From Avena insularis (lineage: Eukaryota > Streptophyta > Magnoliopsida > Poales > Poaceae), in assembly GCA_023614405.1 (NCBI GenBank), contig CM042694.1, forward strand, positions 89,821,285-89,885,284: 64,000 nt of DNA, in the 5' to 3' direction. The notes beneath the pieces were generated by a model that was not told the origin of the DNA, searched no databases, and saw nothing but the letters and a program-made list of their open reading frames with translations. Both the position numbers and the translations under genes were made by a program. Below, piece by piece: positions 23,915-34,970 of the stretch (its first letter is position 1; the number at the start of each line of letters is the position of its first letter).

Positions 23915-26566
23915 ATGGGTAAGTCTCGTGATGGCAAGGTTCCTATTTTACCATCCACTACAAGAAGAGGTACGGTTCTGAACACCTCTATTGCTCTTGA
24001 TTCACTGTCTGTTATAAGTAAGCTCGTTACACCACCACATACACATGCTACACACACTGCTACTACTGCTGAATCTGAAACTTCTGATGCTTATGATGCT
24101 GCTTCTACTATGCTTGATAAGAGTGGTTCATTAGGTCCTTTCCTAGATGCTACGATTGCTAAAACTATAGCTGGAAATACCGAAACTCCTAATGAATACA
24201 CTACCACACCTGTTAGTTCACCTGAGTCTAGTGAAAGTTATGATATTGAAGATGGTTATGTTGAGATGACCGATGAATTTATTAAAGAATGTAAAAACAC
24301 CCCTGATAGGAGCGCTGCTAAGAGTCTCCTTGAGAGGCGTACTATTAGACCCAAATTATCTCCTGCTGCTAAGTTTGTTGCTTCTCCCATAAACATTATA
24401 GATGAAGATTATGATTTCTCTCTCGATCTATCTTACATACCTATTGTCGAGAAAGAACCTTTTTGTGGGACTAAGAATGAAAGTGCGGTAGCACATATGA
24501 ATGAACTTTCTACTATGAGTGGATTGTTTTCTGATGATATTAAGATGCGTACTTACTTTGTTGCCAAGATCTTCCCCTTTTCACTAAAAGGAGAAGCTAA
24601 AACTTGGTTTAGTAATTTACCTCCTGGATCTATTGATAGCCCTGATTGCTTGATTAGTACTTTCCTACAGAAATATTTTCCTCCTAGTGCCAGACATGCT
24701 ATTTTGTAGGAACTTTTTGATTTTAAACAGGGAGAAAAAGAGGTATTGCCCGAATCTTGGGCAAGGTTTTGTGCTTTGATTCATGCACAAGCTGGAAGTC
24801 CATTACCTAACAATGAGCTTCTTGATATATTTTATAATGGACTAATTGAAAAATCTAGGACATACCTAGATAGTTGTGCTGATTGTGTTTTCAGGAATAG
24901 GACTCCTAAGGAAGCTGAGGAATTAATGGCTAAAATAAGCAAAAATTACGAAGATTGGACTCCTCCTAAACAAGCTATACCTGAAGTAATTGTACCTGAA
25001 CCATCTATTTCGGTGCCTATTCCAACATCAAAGAATAGGGGAGTTATTGAATTAAATGATGAAGCGATGAAGGAAGCTAAGAAATGTCTTAAGGAGAAGG
25101 GAACTAAAGCTGCAGATGTCAAGAATTTAGCTCCTATAGAAGAATTATGTAAGCCTATTCCCTACTCATCCACTATTGAGGTACACTCTCTCCAACACTT
25201 TGATGAAGGTGATATCCCTTAATCTAAACCTCCTGATCAATGCTTAGAAGAATTTGATATCTTTATTGTTAAGCAAGATAATTTTAATAAAAGGGTGCAA
25301 AATCATCTAATGGAGAACACTAGAGCTATTGTTGAGTTGAAAGATATTGTGGAAAGAACCTCTAATGATGTTAAAATGATTGTTAAACACTTTCAAATGG
25401 TTCAAACTCAAATAGATCAACTCGTTAAAGTACAAAACAACTTGCTAGTTAATGCTGCTAAATAAAAACATGCTTATGAAATTAGAACTAGAAGTGGAGC
25501 TGCTACCCAGGATCCTCTATATCCTGAGGGGCATCCCAAAAGAATTGAGCAGGATTCTCAACAAGCTGAAAATAGTGGTTCTACTCGTAAGAAAAGGAAA
25601 AAGAAACATAAAACTGTTGTAGAACCCTCTGAATCGGCTATAGATCCTAATAGTATATCTATCTCTGATGCTGAAACTGAAAGTGGTAATGAAGAAAATG
25701 AAGTTCCTAATGAAGAAAAAGTTGAAGAAGAACCTGAAAACCACACTAAGAATACCAAATACACTAAAGAGGATTTTATTGCTAAGAAACATGGTAGTGA
25801 AAGAGAACCTTGGGTCCAAAAACCTGTGCCTTTCCCTGATGAACACTATAATAAGTTTTGTGAGTGGATGAAACCTTTATTCTTGCAAATTCCTTTGACT
25901 GGTGCTATTAAATTGCCTCCTTACTCAAAGTATATGAAGGATATTGTCTCGAATAAAAGGAAGATCCCTAATGAAGAAATTTCTACTTTGCTTGCTAATT
26001 ATTCCTTCAATGGTAAGGTTCCTAAGAAACTTGGAGACCTAGGGATTCCAACTATCCCTTGCTCTATTAAGAACAGATATGTTAGAACTGCTTTGTGTTA
26101 TTTGGGAGCTGGAGTTAGTGTTATGCCTTTCTCTCTCTATAAGAGGCTTCAACTTGAAAAATTAATACCAACTGATATATCTTTGCAAATGGCTGATAAA
26201 TCTACTACTATTCCTGTGGGTATATGTGAGGATGTACCTGTTCAAGTGGCTCATAATTGCTTGAATTTAACTGATTTTGTTGTGCTTGAAATGCCTGAAG
26301 ATGATAATATGTCTATTATTCTTGGGAGACCTTTTCTTAATACTGTAGGAGCTGTTATTAATTGTAATCAAGGAAAGGTGACTTTCAATGTTAATGACAA
26401 GGAACATACTGTCTATTTACCCAAGAAGATTGAAAGGACTTATGGTTTGAATTCAATTGAACATGTTGAAGGCATTCAAGTTGGAGAAATATATTGTCCC
26501 ATACCAAGAGAAAAATTTGAAACTATTATGATTGGGACCATTGCTATCAAGGTTGAGGTAACATAA
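23915..26566 (+). pseudogene. Gypsy gag-protease frame with three in-frame stops
   Basis: One continuous frame of 884 codons runs from ATG at 23915 to TAA at 26566. It is interrupted only by TAG at 24707-24709, TAA at 25220-25222 and TAA at 25463-25465, with no frameshift. The gag capsid part includes FPFSLKGEAKTWFSNLPPGS and PESWARFCALIH. A basic, acidic-repeat linker follows at about codons 540-620. The C-terminal retroviral-type protease has RTALCYLGAGVSVMPFSLY and IILGRPFLNTVGAVI. The expected catalytic Asp of the D-x-GA motif is Tyr here, so the protease is inactive as written. Reverse transcriptase does not follow. Confidence 0.88.
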
Positions 26567-27409
26567 TCATAAGTGGAATACAAAGTTTTGTCTCATATGG
26601 AATTGTTTTGGTAGCTAGACTTGATCAACCTTGTTAACAAAAGGATTTCATTGAACAAAACAATGTTTTCACTATGATCATTTCCTTTTACTTCTATCCT
26701 TTGCATTTTAGTTTTTGCTTTCGTTTAGTTTTCTTTTTGTTGTTAGTTGCTTGCATGCTAGAGTGTCTTAGAACTTCTGTAGTTCTAGCCTTGTTTTGTC
26801 CTTGCATCATGTTCCCAAAAAATCTGTCTGTCAGAAAATCATTCTTCTATTTGTGAAAAATGCCCAAAAATAAAGTGTCTCAAAAAATTCCAGAAAATTC
26901 ATATTAAATTTTTACGTGAAAAAAGGCGAGGAGTACAGGAGGTACTGGGGGCCACCAGGCAGGCACACCACCTGGTGGCGCGGCCAGACCCTAGGTGGCG
27001 CCATGCCACAGTGTGGGCCACCCAGCCCCCACTAACTCTCTCACCTGCCACTTTCTTCTCTCTCCCGAGTAAGCTCCAGTTCATTGCTCAAAATCGCGTT
27101 CTTGCTGTGCTTGCTCTCGATTTTTTCGATCTCCTTGCTCAGCCCATCTTTCTTGCTGAAATTTGGAGCATTTGTTCCCTGGTATGTGACTCCTCCCCTT
27201 GTCTAAGTAGATTTGTGTTTAGTGGATTATATATTGAGTATTTTGCTACTGTAGGTGACTGGTTATGAGAGCTTATAAGCTTGTTTGATGCTTAGAGATA
27301 TAGTTTTGATGCATGTTTAGGCCTCTAACAAGTCCCTATGAGTAGAATCCTTCATTATATTTACTTTACAATCACTTGTTTAATAGGTGTTTAAATTTCA
27401 GAATAGAAG

Positions 27410-28343
27410 ATGAGTGAACACCACCTAAACCAACATGAGCTTTGGGTGCCTGAGGTCATGAAGGTCCACCGGGAGGAGGAAGTCTTTCCCTCCATTTATC
27501 CATGCTTTGAGTTCATGAGAGCTGCAGGAATTCTACAAGATTTCCACACTTTGGTTTCTAATGCAGGGTTAGAGCACTTTTTGGAAGATGAACCTTGTCA
27601 ATTTGTGAAGCTAACCATGTCTGTGGTGCAGGATTTCCAATTTAGTCACTCTTTGCCTAACCCCATGGTTCATTACAAAATTTACAATATTCTTTGTCGA
27701 CCTTTCTCTTGATGATTTTGTGCAGCTATTAAGGTACCTCAATGGGGATCATGTAGAAAGATTAAGGAGAGACCTGAACCACTCATGGATTTATCTGTGA
27801 AATTTGCCAAGGGAGCAGCTTCTCGAAGGAGAGTGGAAAAATCCATAACATTCATCTTCCCTCCATTCGCTACTTTGCCTACTTTATTGCCAAGTGTGTT
27901 CTTGCTAGGAAAACTTCCAATAAGTTATCTTCGTATGATCTAGCATTTATCTCTGCTGCTCTTAAACGAGATAGGTCTTACAACTTAGGTGCTTTGATAG
28001 CTTTCCGTCTTGCTGCTAACCGTGAGAAAGGTGGAATTTGTGGAGGCCTCATTGCTTCTTGTTTACTAGCATTGCATGGTTTAGTGCCTCATCATCTAGA
28101 CCTACAGTTTCCCATAGAAAGGCTTGATCTTAATTCCATGATCTGACATAAATTTGTTTCCTCGTGGGCTAGTATGAGTGAGTTATCTTATGAAATAACC
28201 TTTCTCAAAGCTGGTTGGAGAAAGAGCAAGTCCGAGCGTGTTGTTCTTTTGCCTGCACCTGTTTTGTTTAACCTTGATAACAGGGAAGGATGGTCCCTCA
28301 CTAAGGAGGAGCTTGACACGTACTTGGGAGAGCTCTCCCAATA
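27410..28343 (+). pseudogene. Athila ORF-1-like second ORF of the Gypsy element, broken
   Basis: It begins MSEHHLNQHELWVPEV at 27410. The frame is open for 100 codons to 27712, then continues in other frames with SYDLAFISAALKRDRSYNLG, ALIAFRLAANREKGG and CGGLIASCLLALHGLVPHH (about 27940-28090). It reaches KEELDTYLGELSQ before a stop near 28343. This resembles the plant Athila ORF-1 family found in the env position between pol and the 3' LTR of Athila elements. Its role is not established. A splice-acceptor-like TTTAAATTTCAG ends at 27401, nine bases before the ATG. Confidence 0.6.
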
Positions 28344-30718
28344 GGAGCAGGACACTAGAAGGGAGGTCACGGATGATTCGGTCCAGCCCTCGAATGAGGG
28401 AGAGTCTTCATATCAGCATCTTGCTTATGATTGGGGAGCTTCTTCTTCCCATGGGCCTAACTATGATCATTCTTATCAAGATCCGCCTGCTTGGAACCCC
28501 TATTCGTACATGGATTGATACCCACTTAGGCCAAAAGCCTAAGCTTGGGGAAGAATACACCGCACTCATCTCCATATCATGTTGTGTCGGTACTTTGTAT
28601 ATTCATGTTTCTTTCTCTTTTTAGTTTTCGTTTTTCTTTGCTTTTGCTTTCTAAAACACAAAAAGACCAAAAATATTTCTGTTGTTTCTCTTTGTTTTGC
28701 TTCTTTTTCTCTTTGCCTTGGTTTGTTTTTCCCTTTTTGCTTTGTTTGAACTATTTGAAAAAACCCAAAAAGATTTTGCTTTGCTTGTTTTTCCTCTTTG
28801 GTTCTTGTTTTAAAAATCAAAAACAACAAAAATATTTGTCGTTCTTCTTTGGTTTTTGTGAGTTTGCTACAGGGTTCAGCAGTCCTCAGTGGATATTGGT
28901 TTCATATTATTATTCAAGCCACACAAGTGAAGAGCAATAATGAGAATTAATGACAACTTGAGGCGTGGTAAGAGGCTGGTAAAGAACTCTATTTGTTTTC
29001 ATTTTTGTACATATACTCATCACTGTGGGCATGCTTAGTCCGTTCATGTAGAGTGTATGTTATCTTTGGATGCTTAGTAGTTCTTGCTTTCTTATGATTA
29101 GCTCCAGCTCGCTAATAGTTTGTAGCATGTCTTATGAATGTTTGCTTTGATTGCTCTATTCATAACTTGGTATGACACCGTGGTATCCTCCTCTGAATGT
29201 TTTATTTGAATTGACTTGGCACATGCTCACGCATGCACATGACTGTAATAATCAGTTAAGCCTTGATGAATTATTTTGCCTTGAGGATCTTGAATCACTT
29301 TCATGCCATGATTAGTACTGTTTTGTTACAAGTATGATTATGACATCTATTGCTCTCTCGTTGGTCGCTCCCTCACTATTGCTAGCCTTCACTTACACTG
29401 AGTATGTTTTACTCAAGTTTCCAATTCTCTAAACCAAATATTTCCAAAGTGTCCACCATACCTACCTATTAGCATCATTTGCTACTTTCGTGCATATTCA
29501 ATATGCCTTGTTTTCTTCCGAATAAAATGTTTGCTTGTTATGAGAAAGTTAGTTAGTAAAGCTCTCACGAACTTGATGGCACACTTTATTTTCTTGCACT
29601 TAATAAACCTGAACCATTGCGTCCTTCTTTGTTGCGTATATGCTTGTGCTTTATGAGTTGAAGTTAGCAGAACTATGTATCATGGGGACCGCTTTCAACA
29701 TTTCATTGGTACTTTGCACCTAGTTGATATCATGTTCTTTTACTTATGGATCCCGGCGGTGTGAAATAAAAGTGGAACTTGTAAGACCATGGAGTTTGTA
29801 TGTATGTTAGAGAAACGCCTGGGCCGTTAGCCTAAGCCATGCCTAATCATGGTGAAAACTTGCAGCATAACCATAATGAGCATTTTATGAAGCATCCTCA
29901 ATAAAAATCTATGCACATAGTAAATAAAAAGATCGCCGAGATGCTCATTGTCTGCTTGCCTTGTTATTTTGATTATGGGACAGCTCTCGTGTCATGTGCA
30001 AGGGGTACCTCGTTGGCAGTTCTCTATGATACGTATATACTTACAATGACAAGAGCTTACTTGTGACTGAAGTTGAGTAGCATGAGGATCGGTCTTCGTA
30101 AGTAAGGGGCATGAGACTTCGATTTATAACTTGTCAAGCATATCCTCTTAGTTGTGTCACTTTAACCTTAACCATTTAAAGATGCTTATGATAGGAGAAA
30201 TGAGAGCTCAAAGCTAACGAGTACCATACTTTCAGCATTTGGAAGCCTTTCAAATTATTTAAAACCTTTTCTTGTTGAGTCTCCATACATTCTCTGAGCA
30301 CCTTCTTGAGAGCATAGTTGTTATTCTTTGTGCTTGTCCCATTACTTGATTATTTGTGTTATGACTTTGATCCTTGTATCTTTGATATCTTTACTTCTAG
30401 TCATCACTTGAACTTCAGAGGTGCCTTGATATTCATAATCAAAGGCAAGCGAGATACCACTCTATCATACCTTTTTATGAGCATTGTAATGTTGCTTATG
30501 TTTATGCTTCATGCTACTTATTATTTTTGAGTTAGAATCTCTTCAAAGCTTGCAATGCCTATTAAGTAAACTTAGTTGCATACTCTTTATTATGAACTGT
30601 CTAAGTAGTTGATCACATTGCTGAGAATATTTACATCATATGAAGCAAATGTGTTCGTGAAAGTTCTTTAATCGCACTCAGTTTTCAACTGAATTGCTTG
30701 AGGATAAGCAATAAGCTA
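28344..30718. other. Gypsy 3' internal non-coding region
   Basis: About 2.4 kb is T-rich and AT-rich, with a strong pyrimidine bias at 28600-28860. The frames there are products of poly-T/C composition. Long non-coding spacers before the 3' LTR are common in Athila-type elements. Nothing else was recognised. Confidence 0.6.
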
Positions 30719-30732
30719 AGCTTGGGGGGAGT
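30719..30732 (+). other. Gypsy polypurine tract
   Basis: The sequence AGCTTGGGGGGAGT ends directly before the 3' LTR start at 30733. It fits the plus-strand priming site. Confidence 0.8.
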
Positions 30733-32100
30733 TGATACGTCCAAAACGTATCTACTTTCCCGAACACTTTTGCTATTGTTTCTCCTCTAAACTTGTTTGA
30801 TTTGGATGCAACTAATGCGGACTGACGCTGTTTTTAGCAGAATTGCCTTGGTGTCTACTTTTTGTGCAGAAAATCAACTATCATAAAAAATCCCGGAAAA
30901 TATGCTAAAAATCCTATTTCACCCGAAGACTCCAGGAGTCAGAATACGAGACGGAGAAGAGCCAGGGGTGGCCACACCACCTGGTGGCGCTGAGGCCAGC
31001 GCCGAAGGTGTGTGGGCCCCTAGGCACCTCAGTCTCCTCTTCGCCTACAAGGAGCCTTCTGACCTAAAAACTTTGGGGGGTTCAACGTTTTTCCAGAAGG
31101 AGTTCCGCTCCGCCACCACCAGATTCCACGAACAGCACGAAACTCATTACGGCATCCTGCCGGGACGGGGAATTGGAGGAGATCATCGCCATCATCATCA
31201 CCATCGCTTCTCCATTGACCATCCATATTTCCCCCATCTATGAGTGAGTAATCCCACGCTGTAGGCTATGGGGATGGTAGGGATTGGATGAGATCGTTCA
31301 TGTAATGGCATCAGATTGTTAGGGCATGGTGCCTAGTATATTTTATTAGTGCTTTATGACTTTGTTGCGACTTGTTGTGCTTAATGCTTGTCACTAGGGC
31401 CCGAGTGCCATGATTTCAGATCTGAACATGTTATTGATTCATTATGATAGTATTGTTTATGGTCTTATCTGCAAGTTGTATACAAACGTTGTTGTGCTTG
31501 GAACCAATGGCCCCGTGGCGAGTAAATCGGGATAACCAGAGGAATGGCTTTGATGTGAGGATCACATGTGTTCACGAGTGTTAATGCTTTGCTCCGTGCT
31601 CTATTAAAAGGATCACCTTAATTGCCGATGGTTCCTTAAGGCCCCCTGCAAGCAATTTGGCAGGACAAAAGCTGTTGTGCAAGTTCTCATTGCGAGCACG
31701 TATGACTATATATGGAATACATGCCTAGGATTATCTAGTACTTGGATGCTTTATCTTATTTATCTGCAATTGCCCTATGTTCTGATTGCTATGTGAATTG
31801 TCTTGTCCATGCAACGCCCCTCCATCTATCCCTATGCCTACCGCACTCAAATCCTACTGTTTACTGCTATTGTTACCACTGTCTTTACTTTACTATTGTT
31901 GCTGCTTTACTATTCCTACTACAAAACTGTTGCTACTGATAAACTGTTGTGAGCAAGATTGTTTCCAGGTGCAGCTGAATTAACAACTCAGTTGTTAAGG
32001 CTTATAAATATTCTTTGGCTCCCCTTATGTCGAATCAATAAATTAGGTTTAACTTCCCTCGAAAATACTACGATACACCCCCTATACTTGTGGGTCATTA
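30733..32100 (+). repeat. Gypsy 3' LTR
   Basis: 1368 bp, starting TGATACGTCCAAAACG and ending TGTGGGTCATTA. The 5' LTR ends ...TCATCA, so the final CA has become TA. It is followed by GCTGC, the imperfect right target duplication. Frames inside and across its right edge (for example from 31959) are not genes. Confidence 0.92.
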
Positions 32101-32369
32101 GCTGCCCCTGGCCATGGCGCAGCCCCAGAACCCCACTAGATGCAGCATGGCGCTGGTGTTGGCACCGTCCCAGAAACCCTGGCCATGCCGCTGGTGTTGC
32201 CTTGCCTTGCCCATGGCTCCTTCCCGTGGACGCGCCGCTCGCCATCGTTATCCATGGCTCCTTGCCTACGTGTGCGCTAGTAGCAACTCTCTCTGTCGCC
32301 CGCCATTGCTCGCGCCGCCCTTTGCCGCCCGCTCGCGCATCTTCCCGGACGCACCTCCATGTGCCGGCA

Positions 32370-32800
32370 TCGTCGCGCGCCTCACCGAGCGCGGCTGCCC
32401 CCATCACGCGCGTCGTGTACACCTTCCTCGTCGGGTGGGTGCCTGAGGGTCACGCGCGCGCCTGGCATCTCGTTGCACTCTTCTGGATCCAGCCGGCCGC
32501 CATGTTCCACGGCCACGGCTCTGCCCTCGCCTCCTGCGCCAACGACCCCGCCCGTGACGCCGTCATCCGCCTGCCCGGGTTGCCGCCGCTCAAGTCCTGT
32601 GCGCTCCCGTCCATCGTGGCGGTCACCTCACTGGAGCAGCAGAGGTACCCGGTGCTCGGCATCCTGTGTGACCTCTTCCTACCACTCGATGGGTATAGCC
32701 CACCAAGGTGCTGGTCAACATCTTCGACGCGTTGGAGCCCGAGGCGCTCTGTGCAGTGCTGGGGCTGGAGCTCACCGCCCTTGTTCGTGCGCCCCTTCGC
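32370..32800 (+). pseudogene. UDP-glycosyltransferase fragment captured in a TIR element
   Basis: The GC-rich frame contains ITRVVYTFLVGWV, LFWIQPAAMF, HGHGSALASCANDPARDAV, RLPGLPPLK and VLGILCDLF. After a shift near 32700 it reads KVLVNIFDALEPEAL. This is the N-terminal acceptor half of a plant family-1 glycosyltransferase, closest in feel to the UGT75 / anthocyanin-5-O- and crocetin-glucosyltransferase group. The His catalytic start, the C-terminal sugar-nucleotide (PSPG) box and a proper start codon are absent. It lies inside the element bounded by GAGCATCTCC repeats, so it is a transduplicated fragment rather than a working gene. Subfamily is uncertain. Confidence 0.72.
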
Positions 32801-33609
32801 CTCTTCCCCATCTTGCCTGCCGTGATCCCGTGCCTCCATGTGCTGCCCTTGCTTGCGTCGCTCCCGCATCTTCCTGGCCGCCCTTGGCCGCCCGCCGAGC
32901 ACGTGTTACCGGGCACGCTCGAAGAGGAGGAGGTCGGGAGCGATGGGGAGAGACAGGGTAGGTGGGAAAGAGAGGAGAGAGAGATACGGGGGTAGGTGGG
33001 TGGGGCCTTGGGATGCATGGCGATACACCAGCGTTTCTAACGTTAGCCGACGCCCCCGGTGCCCCCCATGGATAGGGGTTTGCTAGGTAGCGCCGGCAGA
33101 AAAACTAACTATAGGGGGTGACTGGAAGCGATTTTGTCTCCGACGCCCCCATATGCCCTTCGAGGGCCTTTAGGGGGAACAAGTGGAGATGCTCTTAGCT
33201 AAGAGCATCTCCGCTAGCATTCCTAGGAGGCCATTCCCAGGACGTTTTTCATCCGGGTTTGCAAAAACGCCCCAGTAGAGTTCCTAGGAGGCGTTTCTAG
33301 GCCGAATTTAGCACCATTTTGGTTTGGAGTTCCCAGACTGATCCCAGGGCATTGGGAATGCGCTGGGAACACCGGATGAAATGATTGGCCTCTCTCCCTC
33401 CCCCACGTGTCACATCTGGCCCCACACCCCATCTCTCTCCTCCTCGCCCATCGCTTCTCTCCATTTCAGTACAGCACCGCCCCACTCCTTTGCTCTCACT
33501 CTCCGTGCTCCTCCTCCTGCTCTTCGCCTGCAATGCCGCCGCCAAGCCTGTCCAGACCTAGTCCCTCCTCGCCACCCCGCTCTCGTCGGACCGTTTTTCC
33601 GCCTCCTCA

Positions 33610-34118
33610 AGACTAGCCCGCAAGGATGTCTTCATCGGGAACCTCGCTGCCACGGAGGACGCCACCGCTTCGACGATCAGTTTCAGTGTGGTCCACCGTG
33701 ATGACTTCGCGGTGGAAGCCACCGCGGCCAAGCTTCTCGCGCACCGATTGGAGTAGGACGGGAAGAGGGCGGCGTGAATCTCGGCGGCTAAGCTTCTTTG
33801 GCACCGATTGGAGCGGGACGGGAAGAGGGTGGCGTGGATCTTGGCGGCCGAGCTTCTCCGGCACCGATTGGAACGGGACGGGAAGAGCGCGATTTGAATC
33901 TCGGCGGGCGCGGCCAACCGAACTTGTGGTGGTAGTGGCGGAGTCATGGCCCCTGTGGTGTCCAGAAGGGCCCATGGGAGCGGGGATTACTTCACCAAGA
34001 TCGGGGTGGGGACGCCCGCGATGCCAACGCTCATAGTGCTCGACACCGGCAGCGACGTCGTCTGGCTGTAGTGTGCGTCGTGCAGGCGCTGCTACGAGCA
34101 GTCCGGCTAGGTGTTCGA
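33610..34118 (+). pseudogene. Nepenthesin-like aspartic protease fragment in TIR element 2
   Basis: The first piece (about 33610-33755) reads KDVFIGNLAATEDATAST then FSVVHRDDFAVEATAAKLL and HRLE, like the propeptide region of plant A1B proteases. After a tandem-repeat block, the second piece (about 33940-34118) reads GSGDYFTKIGVGTPAMP, then LDTGSDVVWL with the first catalytic Asp codon at 34042-34044, a stop at 34069-34071, and CASCRRCYEQSG. The second catalytic Asp domain is missing. Together with the stop, this shows a captured fragment that cannot make an enzyme. Confidence 0.75.
33728..33910 (+). repeat. Three tandem 60-bp units within the protease fragment
   Basis: Three diverged units, each beginning with a CACCGATTGGA... 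core followed by CGGGACGGGAAGAG and ending in CGGCGG..AGCTTCT, lie at about 33740-33800, 33801-33860 and 33861-33910. The unit corresponds to the LAHRLERDGKR coding part of the protease propeptide, so this looks like local amplification after capture. Confidence 0.8.
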
Positions 34119-34418
34119 CAACGCCGCCGCCCTGGGCGAGGTGGTGGCGCCCGCTCGCCTCTGACCCCGCCGCGATGGTGCTCCTTCTCAAACATGTCGC
34201 TTGCCTGCGTTGTCCGACACCAGCCCCGACCGCGTCGCCGATGAGGCCCTCTCTGTGTCGCCAGGCATTGTCCGGAGCGGCGAACGACGGCTCGCGTGCA
34301 GCCTCAGCGGTACATTGGGAATTTGGGACTGGGAATCCGGCTGGGAAGCGAGTCCCAGGCCAAAAAAAAATTCGCTCCATCCGCATAGAAAACAAAAACG
34401 AGTAGAGATGCTCTAATA

Positions 34419-34960
34419 CTAGAGGCGCCAGATGGGAATAGCACGTTAAGATTGGCTAGCTATATTTTCCTTCCAAACCGCCACGACCCGCGGTAGGTGC
34501 CGCCCAGGGCCACGGCGGCAGGTCGCACCTCCGCCGTTACCCGTTAGCGTCCGTGCCGTGGTCGTCGACGCTGACTGCCGCCACCGGCAGGGCCGGATGC
34601 GGTAGGAGCTCACCGGCAGCCTCTTTGGCAAAAAATTTAAGAGGTGGTATTATTGTACTACTACGTAGCAATTAACTGAGTCAGGTGGGTCCTTTTTATG
34701 AAAATTCGTTGCAAAAAAAGTTGTGCAGACCCTGCCGGGCCCACCCGCGGCAGCTCGCACAGAGAAAAAGCGGGTGCGCTGGGATGTGATGGCTTGGCTG
34801 CCAGTTTGTGGAGGGGCTCATTCCGTAGTCACTTCCCACCGCACCCACCCGCGCTTCGCTTTCTTGTCCACGCCGGCCGCACACACCAGCTTCTATCCAC
34901 GCCGGGCCCACCCGCGCCTATTGTCTTCTCTGCGAAATGTGCTCAGACGCTTATTGTATA
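34419..34960. other. Gene B upstream region
   Basis: This is a GC-rich block (34480-34620) with no recognised gene, followed by gene B's distal promoter. The GACCCTGCCGGGCCCACCCG stretch near 34728 is related to CCCCACCGGGCCCACCCG near 5274 upstream of gene A, so the duplication includes the promoter. Confidence 0.55.
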
Positions 34961-34970
34961 TTTACACTTA

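Larger units (their letters stand above)
13585..32100 (+). mobile_element. Non-autonomous Athila-type Gypsy retrotransposon (WHAM/Sabrina-like)
   Basis: Two LTRs starting TGATACGTCCAAAACRTATC flank an internal region. The target duplication is imperfect (GCTGT at 13580-13584, GCTGC at 32101-32105). Without the nested Angela element the length is about 9.7 kb. Order: 5' LTR, tRNA-Asp-type PBS, gag-protease frame with three stops, an Athila ORF-1-like region, a polypurine tract and 3' LTR. I find no reverse transcriptase, RNase H or integrase between protease and the 3' LTR, so it needed another element's enzymes. The family name is from memory of LTR ends. Confidence 0.85.
13363..33194. mobile_element. 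PIF/Harbinger-like TIR element with gene fragment, split by Gypsy
   Basis: The left end is TTA|GAGCATCTCCACTC (TSD 13360-13362). The right end is AAGTGGAGATGCTC|TTA (TSD 33195-33197). The 13-bp inverted repeats and the 3-bp TTA duplication fit PIF/Harbinger. Removing the nested Gypsy element (13585-32100) leaves about 1.3 kb: 222 bp on the left and 1094 bp on the right. The right part carries a UDP-glycosyltransferase fragment, so this is a Pack-type gene-carrying element. It has no transposase and would depend on a helper. Confidence 0.75.
33203..34413. mobile_element. Second PIF/Harbinger-like TIR element, 1.21 kb, gene-carrying
   Basis: The left end is TAA|GAGCATCTCCGCTAG (TSD 33200-33202). 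The right end is CGAGTAGAGATGCTC|TAA (TSD 34414-34416). The inverted repeats match over about 9-10 bases, with partial matching beyond. It starts 8 bp from the end of the first TIR element. It carries pieces of an aspartic protease gene and a 60-bp tandem repeat, and has no transposase. Confidence 0.72.

Noticed and set aside
28545..28940. 131-codon Phe/Leu-rich ORF resembling a membrane protein
   Set aside because: It results from a T-rich tract in the Gypsy 3' internal region; the antisense strand shows an equally open Lys-rich frame.
32359..33018. Several overlapping 130-200 codon ORFs on both strands
   Set aside because: They are frame shadows of a GC-rich captured glycosyltransferase fragment; only the frame with UGT motifs has family support.
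33613..34395. 260-codon minus-strand ORF
   Set aside because: It is antisense to the aspartic protease fragment and the 60-bp repeats; its repeated segments are the complement of those repeats and it has no domain.
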